Shown: piece by piece, positions 14,801-24,197 of the stretch
Position numbering within the stretch: the stretch's first letter is position 1
Layout: every line of letters begins with the position of its first letter
From: Alkalihalobacillus sp. BA299
GTDB lineage: Bacteria > Bacillota > Bacilli > Bacillales > Bacillaceae_F
Assembly: GCF_017745675.1 (NCBI RefSeq)
Contig: NZ_JAFLJM010000029.1
Coordinates: 1-41,062 of the forward strand
DNA: 41,062 bases
Direction of reading: 5' to 3'
Position numbers and translations under genes: made by a program
The notes under the pieces: generated by a model
The model's input: only the letters and a program-made list of their open reading frames with translations
The model's database searches: none
Told to the model about the DNA's origin: nothing

Positions 14801-15991
14801 ATGGATAAACAAAGTAGGTTCGTCATTAAGGAAGTTAAAGTTTTAGCAGAAAACCAAACATACCGAAATGGTTTTATAAAAGTAGAAGATGGCAAGATTA
14901 CTGAAGTCGGTGACATGACTCACTATAAAGAAGGAGAAGGAATGACCGTATATTCTTTTCCAGAGCATTATAATGTCATCCCTGGATTGATTGATCTCCA
15001 CATACACGGAGTAAAAGGTTCAGATACCATGGATAATACAGCAGAAGCGATAAAAAACATAGCAATGCACTTACCAAAAGAAGGTACTACGAGCTTTCTG
15101 GCGACAACGATTACTCAAGCACCTGAGCAAATCGAGTGCGCATTAACGAATGTGGCTCAATATACGAAAAGTGAAAATCAAGAAGGATTGGCAGAAGTGC
15201 TTGGGGTTCATCTTGAAGGTCCATTTATATCGAAAAAAAGAGCAGGGGCTCAGCCTGCGGAATACATTGAAGCGCCAAACCTAGAACAATTTAAATCATG
15301 GCAGACTGCTGCTGACGGTTTAATTAAGGTTGTAACCTTAGCTCCAGAAGAGGAAAACGGGCTGGCGTTTGTACGGCATTTAAAGGCTACAAATGTCATT
15401 GCTTCGATCGGTCATTCTGATGCAACTTACGATATTATCGATCAGGCGATAGACGCCGGAGTAACCCATGTTACTCATCTCTTCAATGGAATGAGAGGCT
15501 TTCATCACCGAGAGCCTGGTGTAGTAGGTACTGCCTTAGCAAGAGATAAATTAATGGTTGAAATGATTGTTGACGGAATTCATATTCACCCAGAGGCTGT
15601 TAAAGCAGTATACAAAGGGAAAACACCTGAGAAGATCATTATAATTACGGACTCCATGAGGGCGAAGCAATTACCAGCTGGGACGTATGAATTAGGGGGT
15701 CAGGAAGTTTTTGTTCAAGAAGGGAAAGCTTTATTACAGGACGGAACCCTTGCTGGAAGTGTTTTAAAAATGAACGAAGCAATTAAGAATATGATGAATT
15801 TTACAGGCTGTACATTAGAAGAAACAATTAAGATGGCAGCAGAAAATCCTGCGAAACAGTTAAATGCCTTTGATCGGATAGGAAGTATAAAAAAAGGAAA
15901 AGACGCAGACCTTGTCGTCCTTGATGACGCGCAAAATGTAGTGATGACTTTTTGTAAAGGAAAATTGGCATACACTGGAGAGAGGGGATAG
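14801..15991 (+). CDS. nagA: N-acetylglucosamine-6-phosphate deacetylase
   Basis: It hydrolyses GlcNAc-6-P to GlcN-6-P and acetate, and is a TIM-barrel amidohydrolase. Visible motifs are DLHIHGVKG (HxH), VHLEGPFIS (metal-binding Glu), IGHSDATYD, THLFNGMRGFHHREPG and the catalytic Asp in IITDSMRA. Length is 396 aa. ATG at 14801 follows TAAGGAGC. It is the first gene of a tight operon with only three bases between its stop codon and the nagB start. Expression is likely controlled by NagR, whose gene is third in the operon. Confidence 0.95.
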   Translation: MDKQSRFVIKEVKVLAENQTYRNGFIKVEDGKITEVGDMTHYKEGEGMTVYSFPEHYNVIPGLIDLHIHGVKGSDTMDNTAEAIKNIAMHLPKEGTTSFLATTITQAPEQIECALTNVAQYTKSENQEGLAEVLGVHLEGPFISKKRAGAQPAEYIEAPNLEQFKSWQTAADGLIKVVTLAPEEENGLAFVRHLKATNVIASIGHSDATYDIIDQAIDAGVTHVTHLFNGMRGFHHREPGVVGTALARDKLMVEMIVDGIHIHPEAVKAVYKGKTPEKIIIITDSMRAKQLPAGTYELGGQEVFVQEGKALLQDGTLAGSVLKMNEAIKNMMNFTGCTLEETIKMAAENPAKQLNAFDRIGSIKKGKDADLVVLDDAQNVVMTFCKGKLAYTGERG

Positions 15992-15994
15992 CAT

Positions 15995-16732
15995 ATGAAC
16001 TTAATTATTGCGGAAAATTATGAAGATATGAGCCATAAGGCTGCGAATTACCTTATTGAAAAAGTGAAGAAACACCCGAAAATGAATTTAGGACTGGCTA
16101 CTGGTGGGACACCGGAACGAACCTATGAATTAATAATTGAAGATCATCAAAAAAACGGTACTTCCTACGAAGGGATCCAATCCTTTAATTTAGATGAGTA
16201 TATCGGATTAGCTCAAGATCATCCAAACAGTTACTATTATTACATGTGTCATCAATTATTTAATGATATTGATATAAAAAAAGAGAATGTTCATTTACCA
16301 AGTGGTGTCGCTAAAAATTTAGAAGAAGAATGTCAGAACTATGAAGCTTTAATCACCAATGCTGGAGGAGTGGATTTGCAAATTCTCGGGATTGGCAGTA
16401 ATGGTCACATTGGCTTCAATGAACCAGGAACTCCATTTCAGACAAAAACACACATTGTGAAATTAACGAATTCTACTCGAGAAGCCAATTCTCGTTATTT
16501 TGTAACGATGGCAGATGTACCAACTCAAGCGATAACGATGGGAATTGGTACGATCATGAAAAGTAAAGAGATTCTCCTTCTAGTTTCCGGAGACAATAAA
16601 GCAGAAGCACTGCAAAAGTTAATGAGAGAAGATGTGAATGAACAGTTTCCTGCTTCGGTGCTTAAAAATCACCCTTGTGTTACAATAATAGCTGATAAAA
16701 AGGCGTTAACCAAGGTAATGGTGCACAGTTGA
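15995..16732 (+). CDS. nagB: Glucosamine-6-phosphate deaminase
   Basis: It converts GlcN-6-P to fructose-6-P and ammonia. Motifs: GLATGGTPERTYE (phosphate binding), FNLDEYIGL with the catalytic Asp, and GIGSNGHIGFNEPG with the active-site His. At 245 aa it is the short form found in Firmicutes, without the allosteric C-terminal extension of the E. coli enzyme. ATG at 15995 follows GAGGGGAT, which overlaps the end of nagA and suggests coupled translation. Confidence 0.95.
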   Translation: MNLIIAENYEDMSHKAANYLIEKVKKHPKMNLGLATGGTPERTYELIIEDHQKNGTSYEGIQSFNLDEYIGLAQDHPNSYYYYMCHQLFNDIDIKKENVHLPSGVAKNLEEECQNYEALITNAGGVDLQILGIGSNGHIGFNEPGTPFQTKTHIVKLTNSTREANSRYFVTMADVPTQAITMGIGTIMKSKEILLLVSGDNKAEALQKLMREDVNEQFPASVLKNHPCVTIIADKKALTKVMVHS

Positions 16733-16745
16733 AAGGAGTAACTGT

Positions 16746-17468
16746 ATGATCAATAAAAACTCTCCACTTCCGATTTACTATCAATTGGAGGAGCAAATCA
16801 AATCTCTAATTGAAAAAGGAGAATTAAAGCCAGGTGATGTCATTCCTTCTGAACGGGAATATGCTGAAAAATACGAAATTAGTCGCATGACCGTAAGGCA
16901 GGCAATTAACAAGCTTGTGAATGATGGCTATTTGTATCGGAAGAAAGGAAGTGGAACGTTTGTTTCAGAAAAAAAGATTGAACAAGCGTTACAAGGCTTA
17001 ACTAGCTTTACAGAGGATATGAAAGCAAGAGGAATGATCCCAACGAGTGAGCTGCTTCACTTTGAAATGATCCCTGCAACTGTACAAATTGCTAAGGAGT
17101 TACAGATCAATGAGCATTCTCCTGTTTATGAGATTAAGCGAATTCGTTTAGCCGACGGTGTCCCGATGGCTCTTGAGACGAATCATATTTCAGCAAATCT
17201 TGTCAAAGGTTTAACCGAAGAAATTATCAGTCAATCGCTATATCAATATATTGAGGAAAAATTAAAATTAACCATCGGTGAAGCAACACAAGAAATCGAA
17301 TCATCGATTTCTAGCTTAACAGAAGCGAACTATTTAAAAGTAAAAAAAGGCGCACCGATCCTCTTAATTAGGCGGAAGACCTATTTATCAGACGGGACAC
17401 CATTAGAAGTGGTCCAATCCTCATACCGTGCCGATCGATACAAATTCATCATCAATATGAAACGGTAA
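16746..17468 (+). CDS. nagR: GntR/HutC-type repressor NagR (YvoA)
   Basis: A 240-aa regulator with an N-terminal winged helix (residues about 1-70, PSEREYAEKYEISRMTVRQA) and a C-terminal UTRA effector domain (from about residue 85, LQGLTSFTEDMKARG). Family members release DNA when GlcN-6-P or GlcNAc-6-P binds. Two matching operators lie in the nagP-nagA region, so it should be autoregulated. ATG at 16746 is preceded by AAAGGAG, 13 bp after nagB. Confidence 0.92.
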   Translation: MINKNSPLPIYYQLEEQIKSLIEKGELKPGDVIPSEREYAEKYEISRMTVRQAINKLVNDGYLYRKKGSGTFVSEKKIEQALQGLTSFTEDMKARGMIPTSELLHFEMIPATVQIAKELQINEHSPVYEIKRIRLADGVPMALETNHISANLVKGLTEEIISQSLYQYIEEKLKLTIGEATQEIESSISSLTEANYLKVKKGAPILLIRRKTYLSDGTPLEVVQSSYRADRYKFIINMKR

Positions 17469-17483
17469 ACAAGTAGGTGTAAA

Positions 17484-18218
17484 ATGTTCGATACTTATTT
17501 TAAGAAAATAAAGGAATTACTTTTAACAATTGAAGTCGATGAGAAAGCACAAGTGAAACAAGCAGCGAAAAAATTCGCAGAAAGTATTCAGCAGGGCGGG
17601 ATTATTCACGTCTTTGGATGCGGACATTCCCATATACTAGGGGAAGAAGTTTTTTACAGAGCGGGCGGCCTTGTACCTGTTAACCCTATCTTGGTAGAAG
17701 ATTTAATGCTGCATCACGGGGCAGTCCGTTCATCAACATTGGAACGCAAGCAGCACTTTGCAGAAGCGTTTATCGGCGATGAAGACATTAGAGAAACCGA
17801 TTGCTTAATTGTTGTCTCTACTTCAGGTCGAAATCCCGTGCCGATCGACGTTGCATTATATGGAAAAATGAAGGGTGCTTATGTCGTTGGAATTAGCTCA
17901 CTAAACTATGTACCAAGCCAGCCATCACGCCATGAGAGCGGCAAACACTTATGCCATGTCGTCGATCTCGCTATTAATAACCATGCCAACATAGGGGATG
18001 CACTAATTGAAGACGATCAAATAGGGGTGCCGTTTGGTCCAAGCTCAACGATTATTGGAGCAGCGATTATCAATAGTATGATAGCTGAAATCATTCATGA
18101 GTTGAGCAAAAATGGGGTAGAGCCCCCGATTTTTAAAAGTGGTAATATCGATGGTTCGGATGAACATAACCAAAGACTTATTGAAAAATATAAAGAACGA
18201 ATTAAGCGCTTGCAGTAA
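17484..18218 (+). CDS. SIS-domain protein, UPF0309 family
   Basis: A 244-aa single SIS-domain protein, a fold that binds phosphosugars. The characteristic HVFGCGHSHILGEEVFYRAGG is near residue 40 and the SIS core LIVVSTSGRNPVPIDVA near residue 120. It is not MurQ or GlmS, and its reaction is unproven. As the last gene of the nag operon (15 bp after nagR, strong terminator after it) it probably handles an amino-sugar phosphate. The ribosome site before ATG 17484 (TAGGTG) is weak. Confidence 0.85.
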   Translation: MFDTYFKKIKELLLTIEVDEKAQVKQAAKKFAESIQQGGIIHVFGCGHSHILGEEVFYRAGGLVPVNPILVEDLMLHHGAVRSSTLERKQHFAEAFIGDEDIRETDCLIVVSTSGRNPVPIDVALYGKMKGAYVVGISSLNYVPSQPSRHESGKHLCHVVDLAINNHANIGDALIEDDQIGVPFGPSSTIIGAAIINSMIAEIIHELSKNGVEPPIFKSGNIDGSDEHNQRLIEKYKERIKRLQ

Positions 18219-18262
18219 AATATGGGTGCTTAAAAAATAAGGCAAATATAGCAACAACTAAG

Positions 18263-18290
18263 ATCGCATTGGCTTCCAATGCGATTTTCA
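18263..18290 (+). terminator. Intrinsic terminator of the nag operon
   Basis: ATCGCATTGG (18263-18272) pairs with CCAATGCGAT (18276-18285) around a three-base loop, then TTTT. It separates the nag operon from the TRAP genes, which must have their own promoter in 18291-18511. Confidence 0.85.
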
Positions 18291-18511
18291 ATTGGATTTA
18301 AAAAGGAAATTTGGAGGATATAGCCAGATATGTAAGGACACAAGAGGATAAGTATAGATAGCCTCGGTCAGTGTATATGAACTTAAAATTTCCTTACTGA
18401 AGGAGACAAACGCCCATTTAAGCTGGTTGAGTTGGAAATATAATCCCAGTATCATTAAAATAAGTCTTGTTTTCAGACAACTTAGATTACATAACGAGGA
18501 GGATAAACGAT

Positions 18512-19033
18512 TTGAACATTATTCAAAAGGTTGACCGCGGAATAATGAAAGTTGAAGAACTGATTTTAAGTTATTCGGTTATTCTCATTTCTTTAATGGT
18601 TGTCGGTAATGTAGTTAGCCGAACAATTACAGGGAAAAGTTGGGCTTTTGCAGGGGAGATTAGTGAGTTTGCGGTGATCCTTGCGACATTTATGGGGATC
18701 AGTTATGCGGCAAGAAAAGGACGACATATTAGTATGTCTGCATTTTTCGATGTTGCCCCGCCAAAGATTAGAAAAGCACTAGCTATAGTTATTCCAGCCG
18801 TGACAGCTATCATTTTGCTTGTCCTTGCATATTACGCGTTTGGCTATATGGTTTCAGTCTTTGAAAAAGGAAGAGTAACGATTGCCTTACAAATTCCAGT
18901 ATGGATCTTACTTATTTTTATTCCGGTGGGGCTCATTTTAGGAAGTTTACAATTTATTCGAAATATGTGGATTAACATTAAAGAAAAAGAGGTGTATTTA
19001 GCAACTGAGAAAAAGGATTACTCTGAAAATTGA
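18512..19033 (+). CDS. dctQ: TRAP transporter small permease (DctQ-type)
   Basis: The small membrane subunit of a tripartite ATP-independent periplasmic-type transporter, with four predicted helices (SYSVILISLMVVGNVVSR, the region around FAVILATFMGISYAARKG, AIVIPAVTAIILLVLAYYAFG, WILLIFIPVGLILGSL). TTG at 18512 was chosen because GAGGAGG lies nine bases upstream, giving 173 aa; the upstream frame to 18467 has no ribosome site. It heads a dctQ-dctM-dctP cluster transcribed apart from the nag operon. Confidence 0.85.
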   Translation: MNIIQKVDRGIMKVEELILSYSVILISLMVVGNVVSRTITGKSWAFAGEISEFAVILATFMGISYAARKGRHISMSAFFDVAPPKIRKALAIVIPAVTAIILLVLAYYAFGYMVSVFEKGRVTIALQIPVWILLIFIPVGLILGSLQFIRNMWINIKEKEVYLATEKKDYSEN

Positions 19034-19085
19034 GTCTTCTTAGATCCTCATAATCTATGAAAAAAAAGAATAGAGAGGGACAACT

Positions 19086-20363
19086 ATGGTAGCAACTTTA
19101 ATGACGTTAATGGTTATATTTTTATTACTAGGTTTTCCGATGTTAATTCCTTTAATTGCTGCACCCCTTTTCGTTGTCATGTTATTTATTCCGAACATTG
19201 ATCCGATATTTCTCATTCAACAGATGATACAAGGAATATCTCCTTACGTTCTATTAGCGGTTCCGCTGTTTATCTTTGCAGCAGACATCATGTCTACGGG
19301 AAAAACATCGAAACGGCTATTAGATTTTGTAGGCTCTTTTATTGGACATCTAAGGGGCGGTTATGCCATTACAACCGCTGCAGCTTGCACATTATTTGGC
19401 TCGATATCAGGTTCAACACAGGCAACCGTTGTCGCTATCGGTAAGCCTATGCGCGAACGATTACGCTCGGTCGGATATAAGGATTCTAGCGCGATTGCGC
19501 TTATTATTAACGCAAGTGATCTTGCCTTATTAGTACCACCGAGTATTGCCATGATTATTTATGCACTTGCAGCATCAAGCGTGTCTGTTAGTGAATTATT
19601 TATGGCCGGAATTGGCCCAGCTATATTGGTCTTCACGATGTTTGCGGTGTATTGCTATATTTACGCAAGAGTGAAGAAGATTCCGCTAGTTGAAAAAGCA
19701 TCGTGGAAAGAACGAATTACCTTTACGCGAAAAGCATTACTTCCTTTAGGATTTCCTGTCATCATCATTGGTGGGATTTACTCAGGAGTATTTAGTCCGA
19801 CAGAAGCAGCAGGAATCTCGGTTTTATATGCATTAATTTTAGAAGTACTTATTTTTAAAACAGTCAAATTCAAAGAAATTCCAAAAATCGCATTATCGAC
19901 AGGTCTTGTAACATCGGCTGTGTTTATTCTAGTTGCTGGTGGTCAAGCATTTTCATATGTGATTTCATATGCGCGTATACCACAACTGGTAGCAAACAGT
20001 GTGATGGGCGGCGATCCATCGGCACTTACGGTTTTATTCATTGTTTCGATCTTCTTCTTTATTGGCTGTATGTTTGTCGACCCGATCGTCGTTATTTTAA
20101 TTTTAACACCAATTTTCTACCCAATTGCAATGCAAGCGGGTGTCGATCCCATTCATTTAGGGATTGTCATCACATTCCAAGCTGCATTAGGGTCGGCAAC
20201 ACCACCGTTCGGCGTTGATATTTTTACCGCAAGTGCAGTCTTTAACAAGTCATATTTAGATGTCATCCGAGGTACACCACCTTATATTGTAATGCTTGTT
20301 ATAGCTGGGATTCTACTAATATTATTTGAAGAAATTTCTCTTTTCTACCGTTACTTCATGTAA
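19086..20363 (+). CDS. dctM: TRAP transporter large permease (DctM-type)
   Basis: A 425-aa polytopic protein with about twelve hydrophobic helices that forms the ion-coupled transport channel. Typical DctM segments are LAVPLFIFAADIMSTG, GSISGSTQATVVAIG, ASDLALLVPPSIAMIIYA and the C-terminal SATPPFGVDIF. Coupling is to Na+ in characterised TRAP systems, which fits an alkaliphile; that is inference. ATG at 19086 follows AGAGAGGGACAACT. Confidence 0.92.
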   Translation: MVATLMTLMVIFLLLGFPMLIPLIAAPLFVVMLFIPNIDPIFLIQQMIQGISPYVLLAVPLFIFAADIMSTGKTSKRLLDFVGSFIGHLRGGYAITTAAACTLFGSISGSTQATVVAIGKPMRERLRSVGYKDSSAIALIINASDLALLVPPSIAMIIYALAASSVSVSELFMAGIGPAILVFTMFAVYCYIYARVKKIPLVEKASWKERITFTRKALLPLGFPVIIIGGIYSGVFSPTEAAGISVLYALILEVLIFKTVKFKEIPKIALSTGLVTSAVFILVAGGQAFSYVISYARIPQLVANSVMGGDPSALTVLFIVSIFFFIGCMFVDPIVVILILTPIFYPIAMQAGVDPIHLGIVITFQAALGSATPPFGVDIFTASAVFNKSYLDVIRGTPPYIVMLVIAGILLILFEEISLFYRYFM

Positions 20364-20422
20364 AGAGGTTGTTCAAAACACGATGAAAAGAGAGTTTCAT
20401 ATAAAAAAACAGGGGGTATTTG

Positions 20423-21478
20423 ATGTTTTTTAAAGAAAAAAAGTTGATGTTACTTACGTTAGCCATCATGATGAGTGTCATTCTTGCAGCTTGTGGTAGT
20501 GAAGAAGCAGATAGTGATGCGGAAGAAACGTACAACTGGAAATTTGTGACTGAAGAGATGGAAGGTCAAGTCCAATACGAGTATGCAAAAGAGTTTGCAG
20601 ACCGTCTTCATGAAAAATCAGATGGGCAAATCAACATTGAGGTCTATGAATTTGGCGGACTTGGGAGTGAAGTAAACCAAGTAGAACAGCTTCAAAGTGG
20701 AATTGTTGAGTTTGCAATTGTGTCTCCAGGTTTTACGGGAACGATGGTTGATGAAGGTCAGCTTTTTGCACTACAATTTTTATTTACAGATGATATGGAA
20801 TTAAACCAACAGATTTTAGATACAAGTGAAGCGTTAAATGTTAATTTAGCTGAAAAATATGAAGAGCATGACATTAAACCTCTAGCATTTTGGACAGAAG
20901 GTGCGATGCAGTGGACAGGTAATAAAGAACTACGAACACCAGAAGATTTCAATGGTTTTAAAATGAGAACGCAAGAATCACCGTTAATTATGCATTCATA
21001 TGAAGCATACGGTGCTAACCCAACAGCAATGAGCTGGGGTGAACTTCATACTTCTTTAGACAATGGTGTTGTCGAAGGTCAAGAAAATCCAATTTTCTTT
21101 ATTGAAGATGCTTCATTCCATGAAGTTCAAAGTAATATGACAATCTCAAGACATAATATTTATGTTGCGATGACAACAGTAAATCCAGATTTCTATAATG
21201 GTTTACCAGAAGATATTCGTGCTATGATTGATGAGACGGTTGAAGAAATGCGTCCTGTTGGTTTTGAACTACAGAAAAAGCTAAATGAAGAGCTTCTTGA
21301 CTCGATTGTCGATAACGAAACTTATCCGACAGAAGTCATCGAGCTATCAGAAGCTGAAAGAGACGCTTTCAGAGAGCTAGCGATCCCGGTTCGTGAGTAC
21401 TTTGTTAATGAAGTCGTCGGCGAAGATGGCAAGATGATTTTAGAAATGCTACAAGTAGAAATTGAAGAAGCACAGTAA
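20423..21478 (+). CDS. dctP: TRAP transporter solute-binding lipoprotein (DctP-type)
   Basis: A 351-aa extracytoplasmic receptor. It has a lipoprotein signal peptide with the lipobox LAAC, so the mature protein is tethered by a Cys followed by an acidic linker (GSEEADSDAEE). The DctP fold shows FKMRTQESP, with the Arg that binds the carboxylate of most TRAP substrates, and VVEGQENP. The substrate is therefore likely an organic or sugar acid and cannot be specified. ATG at 20423 has AGGGGG six bases upstream; the adjacent TTG at 20420 is less likely. Confidence 0.9.
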   Translation: MFFKEKKLMLLTLAIMMSVILAACGSEEADSDAEETYNWKFVTEEMEGQVQYEYAKEFADRLHEKSDGQINIEVYEFGGLGSEVNQVEQLQSGIVEFAIVSPGFTGTMVDEGQLFALQFLFTDDMELNQQILDTSEALNVNLAEKYEEHDIKPLAFWTEGAMQWTGNKELRTPEDFNGFKMRTQESPLIMHSYEAYGANPTAMSWGELHTSLDNGVVEGQENPIFFIEDASFHEVQSNMTISRHNIYVAMTTVNPDFYNGLPEDIRAMIDETVEEMRPVGFELQKKLNEELLDSIVDNETYPTEVIELSEAERDAFRELAIPVREYFVNEVVGEDGKMILEMLQVEIEEAQ

Positions 21479-21494
21479 ACGAAAGATTGAAGAG

Positions 21495-21554
21495 ACTGAC
21501 TCTTATGTTGATTTCCAACAAACGTTGGAGGGCTGACATAGAGTCAGTTTTTTT
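21495..21554 (+). terminator. Intrinsic terminator of the TRAP operon
   Basis: ACTGACTC (21495-21502) pairs with GAGTCAGT (21541-21548), followed by seven T residues. An internal hairpin TCCAAC/GTTGGA lies in the loop. Confidence 0.75.
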
Positions 21555-21852
21555 AACGTTAGGTGCCCACGAGATGAAAAAATTAGGAGAAGTCGGTCAC
21601 AAAAGAACTGGCAAGGCGCCAGAGTGGAAGCAATAGGAGACCATTCGTCACAAAAGGGTGTATATTTTCCTTTGCTTCACTACCTCCACAAAAAATAAAT
21701 ATTTTTTCAACTCTACTAATTAATGACTTCCCTAAAACGAAAATATTATTCTAGGAAAATATAAATATTGACTTCATTTTAGGAGAATGATAGCCTTTAG
21801 TATGTTAGTTATTTAATATACTAAAGTGAAAAGTGTTAAGGAGGATTTTTTC
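21555..21852 (+). promoter_or_regulatory. yuiF upstream region with an inverted repeat
   Basis: No gene is visible. CTTTAGTAT (21795-21803) is inverted as ATACTAAAG (21818-21826) directly before the yuiF ribosome site AAGGAGG (21838-21844). As RNA it would form a 9-bp hairpin just upstream of that site; as DNA it could be an operator. Confidence 0.4.
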
Positions 21853-23175
21853 GTGAATGCAGTCATCATCGCAGTACTTATTATGTTAGCGCTAAGTTTA
21901 GCACGAGTTCACGTAGTGATTGCACTAGTAATTGGTGCATTAGCTGGAGGCGTAATCGGAGGTCTTGGTCTAACCGAAACAATAGATGTATTTACAAATG
22001 GACTAGGTGGGAGTGCGAATGTAGCACTAAGCTATGCTTTACTAGGCGGTTTTGCCATTGCGATCAGTCGTACGGGTTTACCGGATGTTATTGTAAAATT
22101 AGCTTTAGCCATCGTAGGAAAAGAAGGAGAAAGTCGCAAGAGAGCTTTATCGAAAGCATTAATTTTTCTTATTATATTAATCATTTCTTGTTTTTCTCAA
22201 AATGTAGTACCGATTCATATTGCATTTATTCCTATTTTAATTCCACCGATTTTAAAAATATTAAATGAGCTAGGCGTTGATCGTCGGGCCATTGCTACGA
22301 TTATTACGTTCGGTTTAACAACTCCATATATTTTATTACCATATGGTTTTGGTGCCATTTATCATGATATTGTCGAAACGAATATGGCTGAAAGTGGCCT
22401 TGTGATTAACCGGGCCGATATACCGGTTGCACTGATGTTACCTGTCGCTGGGCTTCTTCTTGGTTTACTCGTTGCTGTGTTCGTATCATATCGTAAACAA
22501 CGTAACTATGAAACGAAAGGATTTACGAATGGAGAGGGTGTGGCTAAAGGGACGGCTACTAATCGGTCTATTATATTCTCAATCCTTGCGATTATCGTTA
22601 CATTAATTGTCCAACTGATCACTAATTCCATGATCGTTTCTGCACTTGCAGGATTGGTTGTTATTTATTTAAGTGGTACAGTAAATTGGAAAGAATCAGA
22701 TGAAATGGTCACGAGTGGTATGAAAATGATGGCTTTTATAGGATTTGTCATGCTTTCGGCATCAGGATTTGCAGCCGTTATTAGGGAAACAGGGCATGTT
22801 GACCAGCTTGTTGAACAAGTGGCAGGGGTCATTGGTCAAAATCAAGGATTAGCCGCATTATTAATGCTTCTTGTTGGTCTGTTTATTACAATGGGGATTG
22901 GTTCTTCATTCTCAACTATTCCGATTATTGCTGCTATTTTTGTACCGCTTGGTGAAGCAGTTGGATTTAGTCCACTTGCAATAATTGCTTTAATTGGCAC
23001 AGCTGGAGCGTTAGGAGATGCGGGTGCGCCTGCATCAGATAGTACACTTGGACCGACAGCAGGATTAAATGCAGACGGACAGCATGATCATATTTGGGAT
23101 ACGTGCGTTCCAACTTTCATCCATTTTAATATTCCATTACTCGTCCTTGGTTGGATTGCCGCTATGGTACTATAA
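21853..23175 (+). CDS. yuiF: Na+/H+ antiporter-family permease YuiF
   Basis: About 440 residues with 11-12 membrane helices. The protein belongs to the COG2056-type permeases, placed among Na+/H+ antiporters in databases although the true substrate is unsettled; amino-acid transport has also been suggested for the group. Typical motifs are GGSANVALSYALLGGFAIAI, CFSQNVVPIHIAFIPILIPP and GDAGAPASDSTLGPT near the C-terminus. GTG at 21853 follows AAGGAGG by eight bases; a more upstream GTG at 21826 lies ahead of that site. Confidence 0.88.
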   Translation: MNAVIIAVLIMLALSLARVHVVIALVIGALAGGVIGGLGLTETIDVFTNGLGGSANVALSYALLGGFAIAISRTGLPDVIVKLALAIVGKEGESRKRALSKALIFLIILIISCFSQNVVPIHIAFIPILIPPILKILNELGVDRRAIATIITFGLTTPYILLPYGFGAIYHDIVETNMAESGLVINRADIPVALMLPVAGLLLGLLVAVFVSYRKQRNYETKGFTNGEGVAKGTATNRSIIFSILAIIVTLIVQLITNSMIVSALAGLVVIYLSGTVNWKESDEMVTSGMKMMAFIGFVMLSASGFAAVIRETGHVDQLVEQVAGVIGQNQGLAALLMLLVGLFITMGIGSSFSTIPIIAAIFVPLGEAVGFSPLAIIALIGTAGALGDAGAPASDSTLGPTAGLNADGQHDHIWDTCVPTFIHFNIPLLVLGWIAAMVL

Positions 23176-23286
23176 CGAGATAATATTTTTTGTGAAAAAA
23201 GTAATAGAAAATTGAAGATTATTGAAACCTTATAGCGAGAAGAAACGTCTATATAATATAAGTATTCTATAGTTAGGAGAATGCGT

Positions 23287-23919
23287 ATGGTATATGGAAT
23301 GAAGTGGGTCTTTGCTCTATTAATTTTTCCCGTTATAAGTGGTTGTTCATCAGTAGATGAAAAAGTAGTTCTCTTTCAGCTTAATGAAATAATTACTACA
23401 TCCTCCGAACTTTTTCAAAACCATAGCTCGTATGGAGACATGTTTTATAATGAGCAGTATCATACGTTGGAAGAAATTGAGAGATTGCTAGATGGAAAAG
23501 TGACAGAGGATGGTCTATTGCAAATGGTTGAAAGAATTTTTGATGAGAACGATAACATTCTTGTATACAAACAGCCTTTTCAAACGTACATAAAGGAATC
23601 AAATGTATATAATTCATCAATCAATGAGACGAATGCTTATTATGACACCGTTCGAAAAACAATCCTTAATCCTGGTCTACGGTTAATTACGGAAGAAGAA
23701 CTTCAATTTGAAGTACATGACGAAATAGTCATTGTCAAAGGTGAAAATATTAATATCGAGTTCTATAATATAGAAATGTATGGTGGATCTGCAGAACAAT
23801 ATGCCAGATACGGATATCCAGCAAATGACGTACTATCAGTATCATTTAAATTTGTAAAGGATACGAACGGATATTTATTGGATTCTTTTCATATTGAAGA
23901 TGGTGAAATCACTTCTTAA
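23287..23919 (+). CDS. Putative lipoprotein of unknown function
   Basis: About 210 residues. The N-terminus MVYGMKWVFALLIFPVISGC is a lipoprotein signal with Cys at the lipobox (ISGC), followed by SSVDEK. The mature part is acidic and alpha/beta, with many Asn, Tyr and Glu and no recognised domain. ATG at 23287 has TAGGAGA six bases upstream, while the ATG at 23281 directly abuts it. It probably has its own promoter, 100 bp after yuiF. Confidence 0.75.
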   Translation: MVYGMKWVFALLIFPVISGCSSVDEKVVLFQLNEIITTSSELFQNHSSYGDMFYNEQYHTLEEIERLLDGKVTEDGLLQMVERIFDENDNILVYKQPFQTYIKESNVYNSSINETNAYYDTVRKTILNPGLRLITEEELQFEVHDEIVIVKGENINIEFYNIEMYGGSAEQYARYGYPANDVLSVSFKFVKDTNGYLLDSFHIEDGEITS

Positions 23920-23965
23920 AGGTAATACACATGAAAAATGAGTTCAAAATTCATTGATAACGAAA

Positions 23966-24149
23966 GGCTCTTTCTCAAAGATTGTTGCTTTTAGCTTTTG
24001 GACCGTAAGCCAAGCGGATGCTTGGCTCTTCACGCATAGCGTGAAGGTTTTGAAAATAAAATAGCCGATCAGACAAATGAATTTGTCTTGAAAAGGCTAT
24101 TTTATTTTCAAAAAACGGTCCAAAAGTAACAAAGTTTACGAAAACAGCC
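23966..24149. mobile_element. MITE-like element with ISL3-type ends and an 8-bp target duplication
   Basis: A 184-bp non-coding element flanked by the exact direct repeat TAACGAAA (23958-23965 and 24150-24157). Its ends begin GGCTCTTT and, on the other strand, GGCTGTTT, forming imperfect terminal inverted repeats of about 35-40 bp. These include CTTTTGGACCGT (23995-24006) with ACGGTCCAAAAG (24115-24126). Inside are four perfect hairpin stems: 24009-24015/24020-24026, 24028-24035/24039-24046, 24048-24066/24095-24113 (19 bp) and 24072-24078/24081-24087. GGCTCTT ends and 8-bp duplications are typical of ISL3-family elements, so it is probably mobilised by an ISL3 transposase elsewhere. Confidence 0.8.
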
Positions 24150-24197
24150 TAACGAAAAGAAGCATGGCCACAATTGGTTTAGTGATATAGGTAAAAA

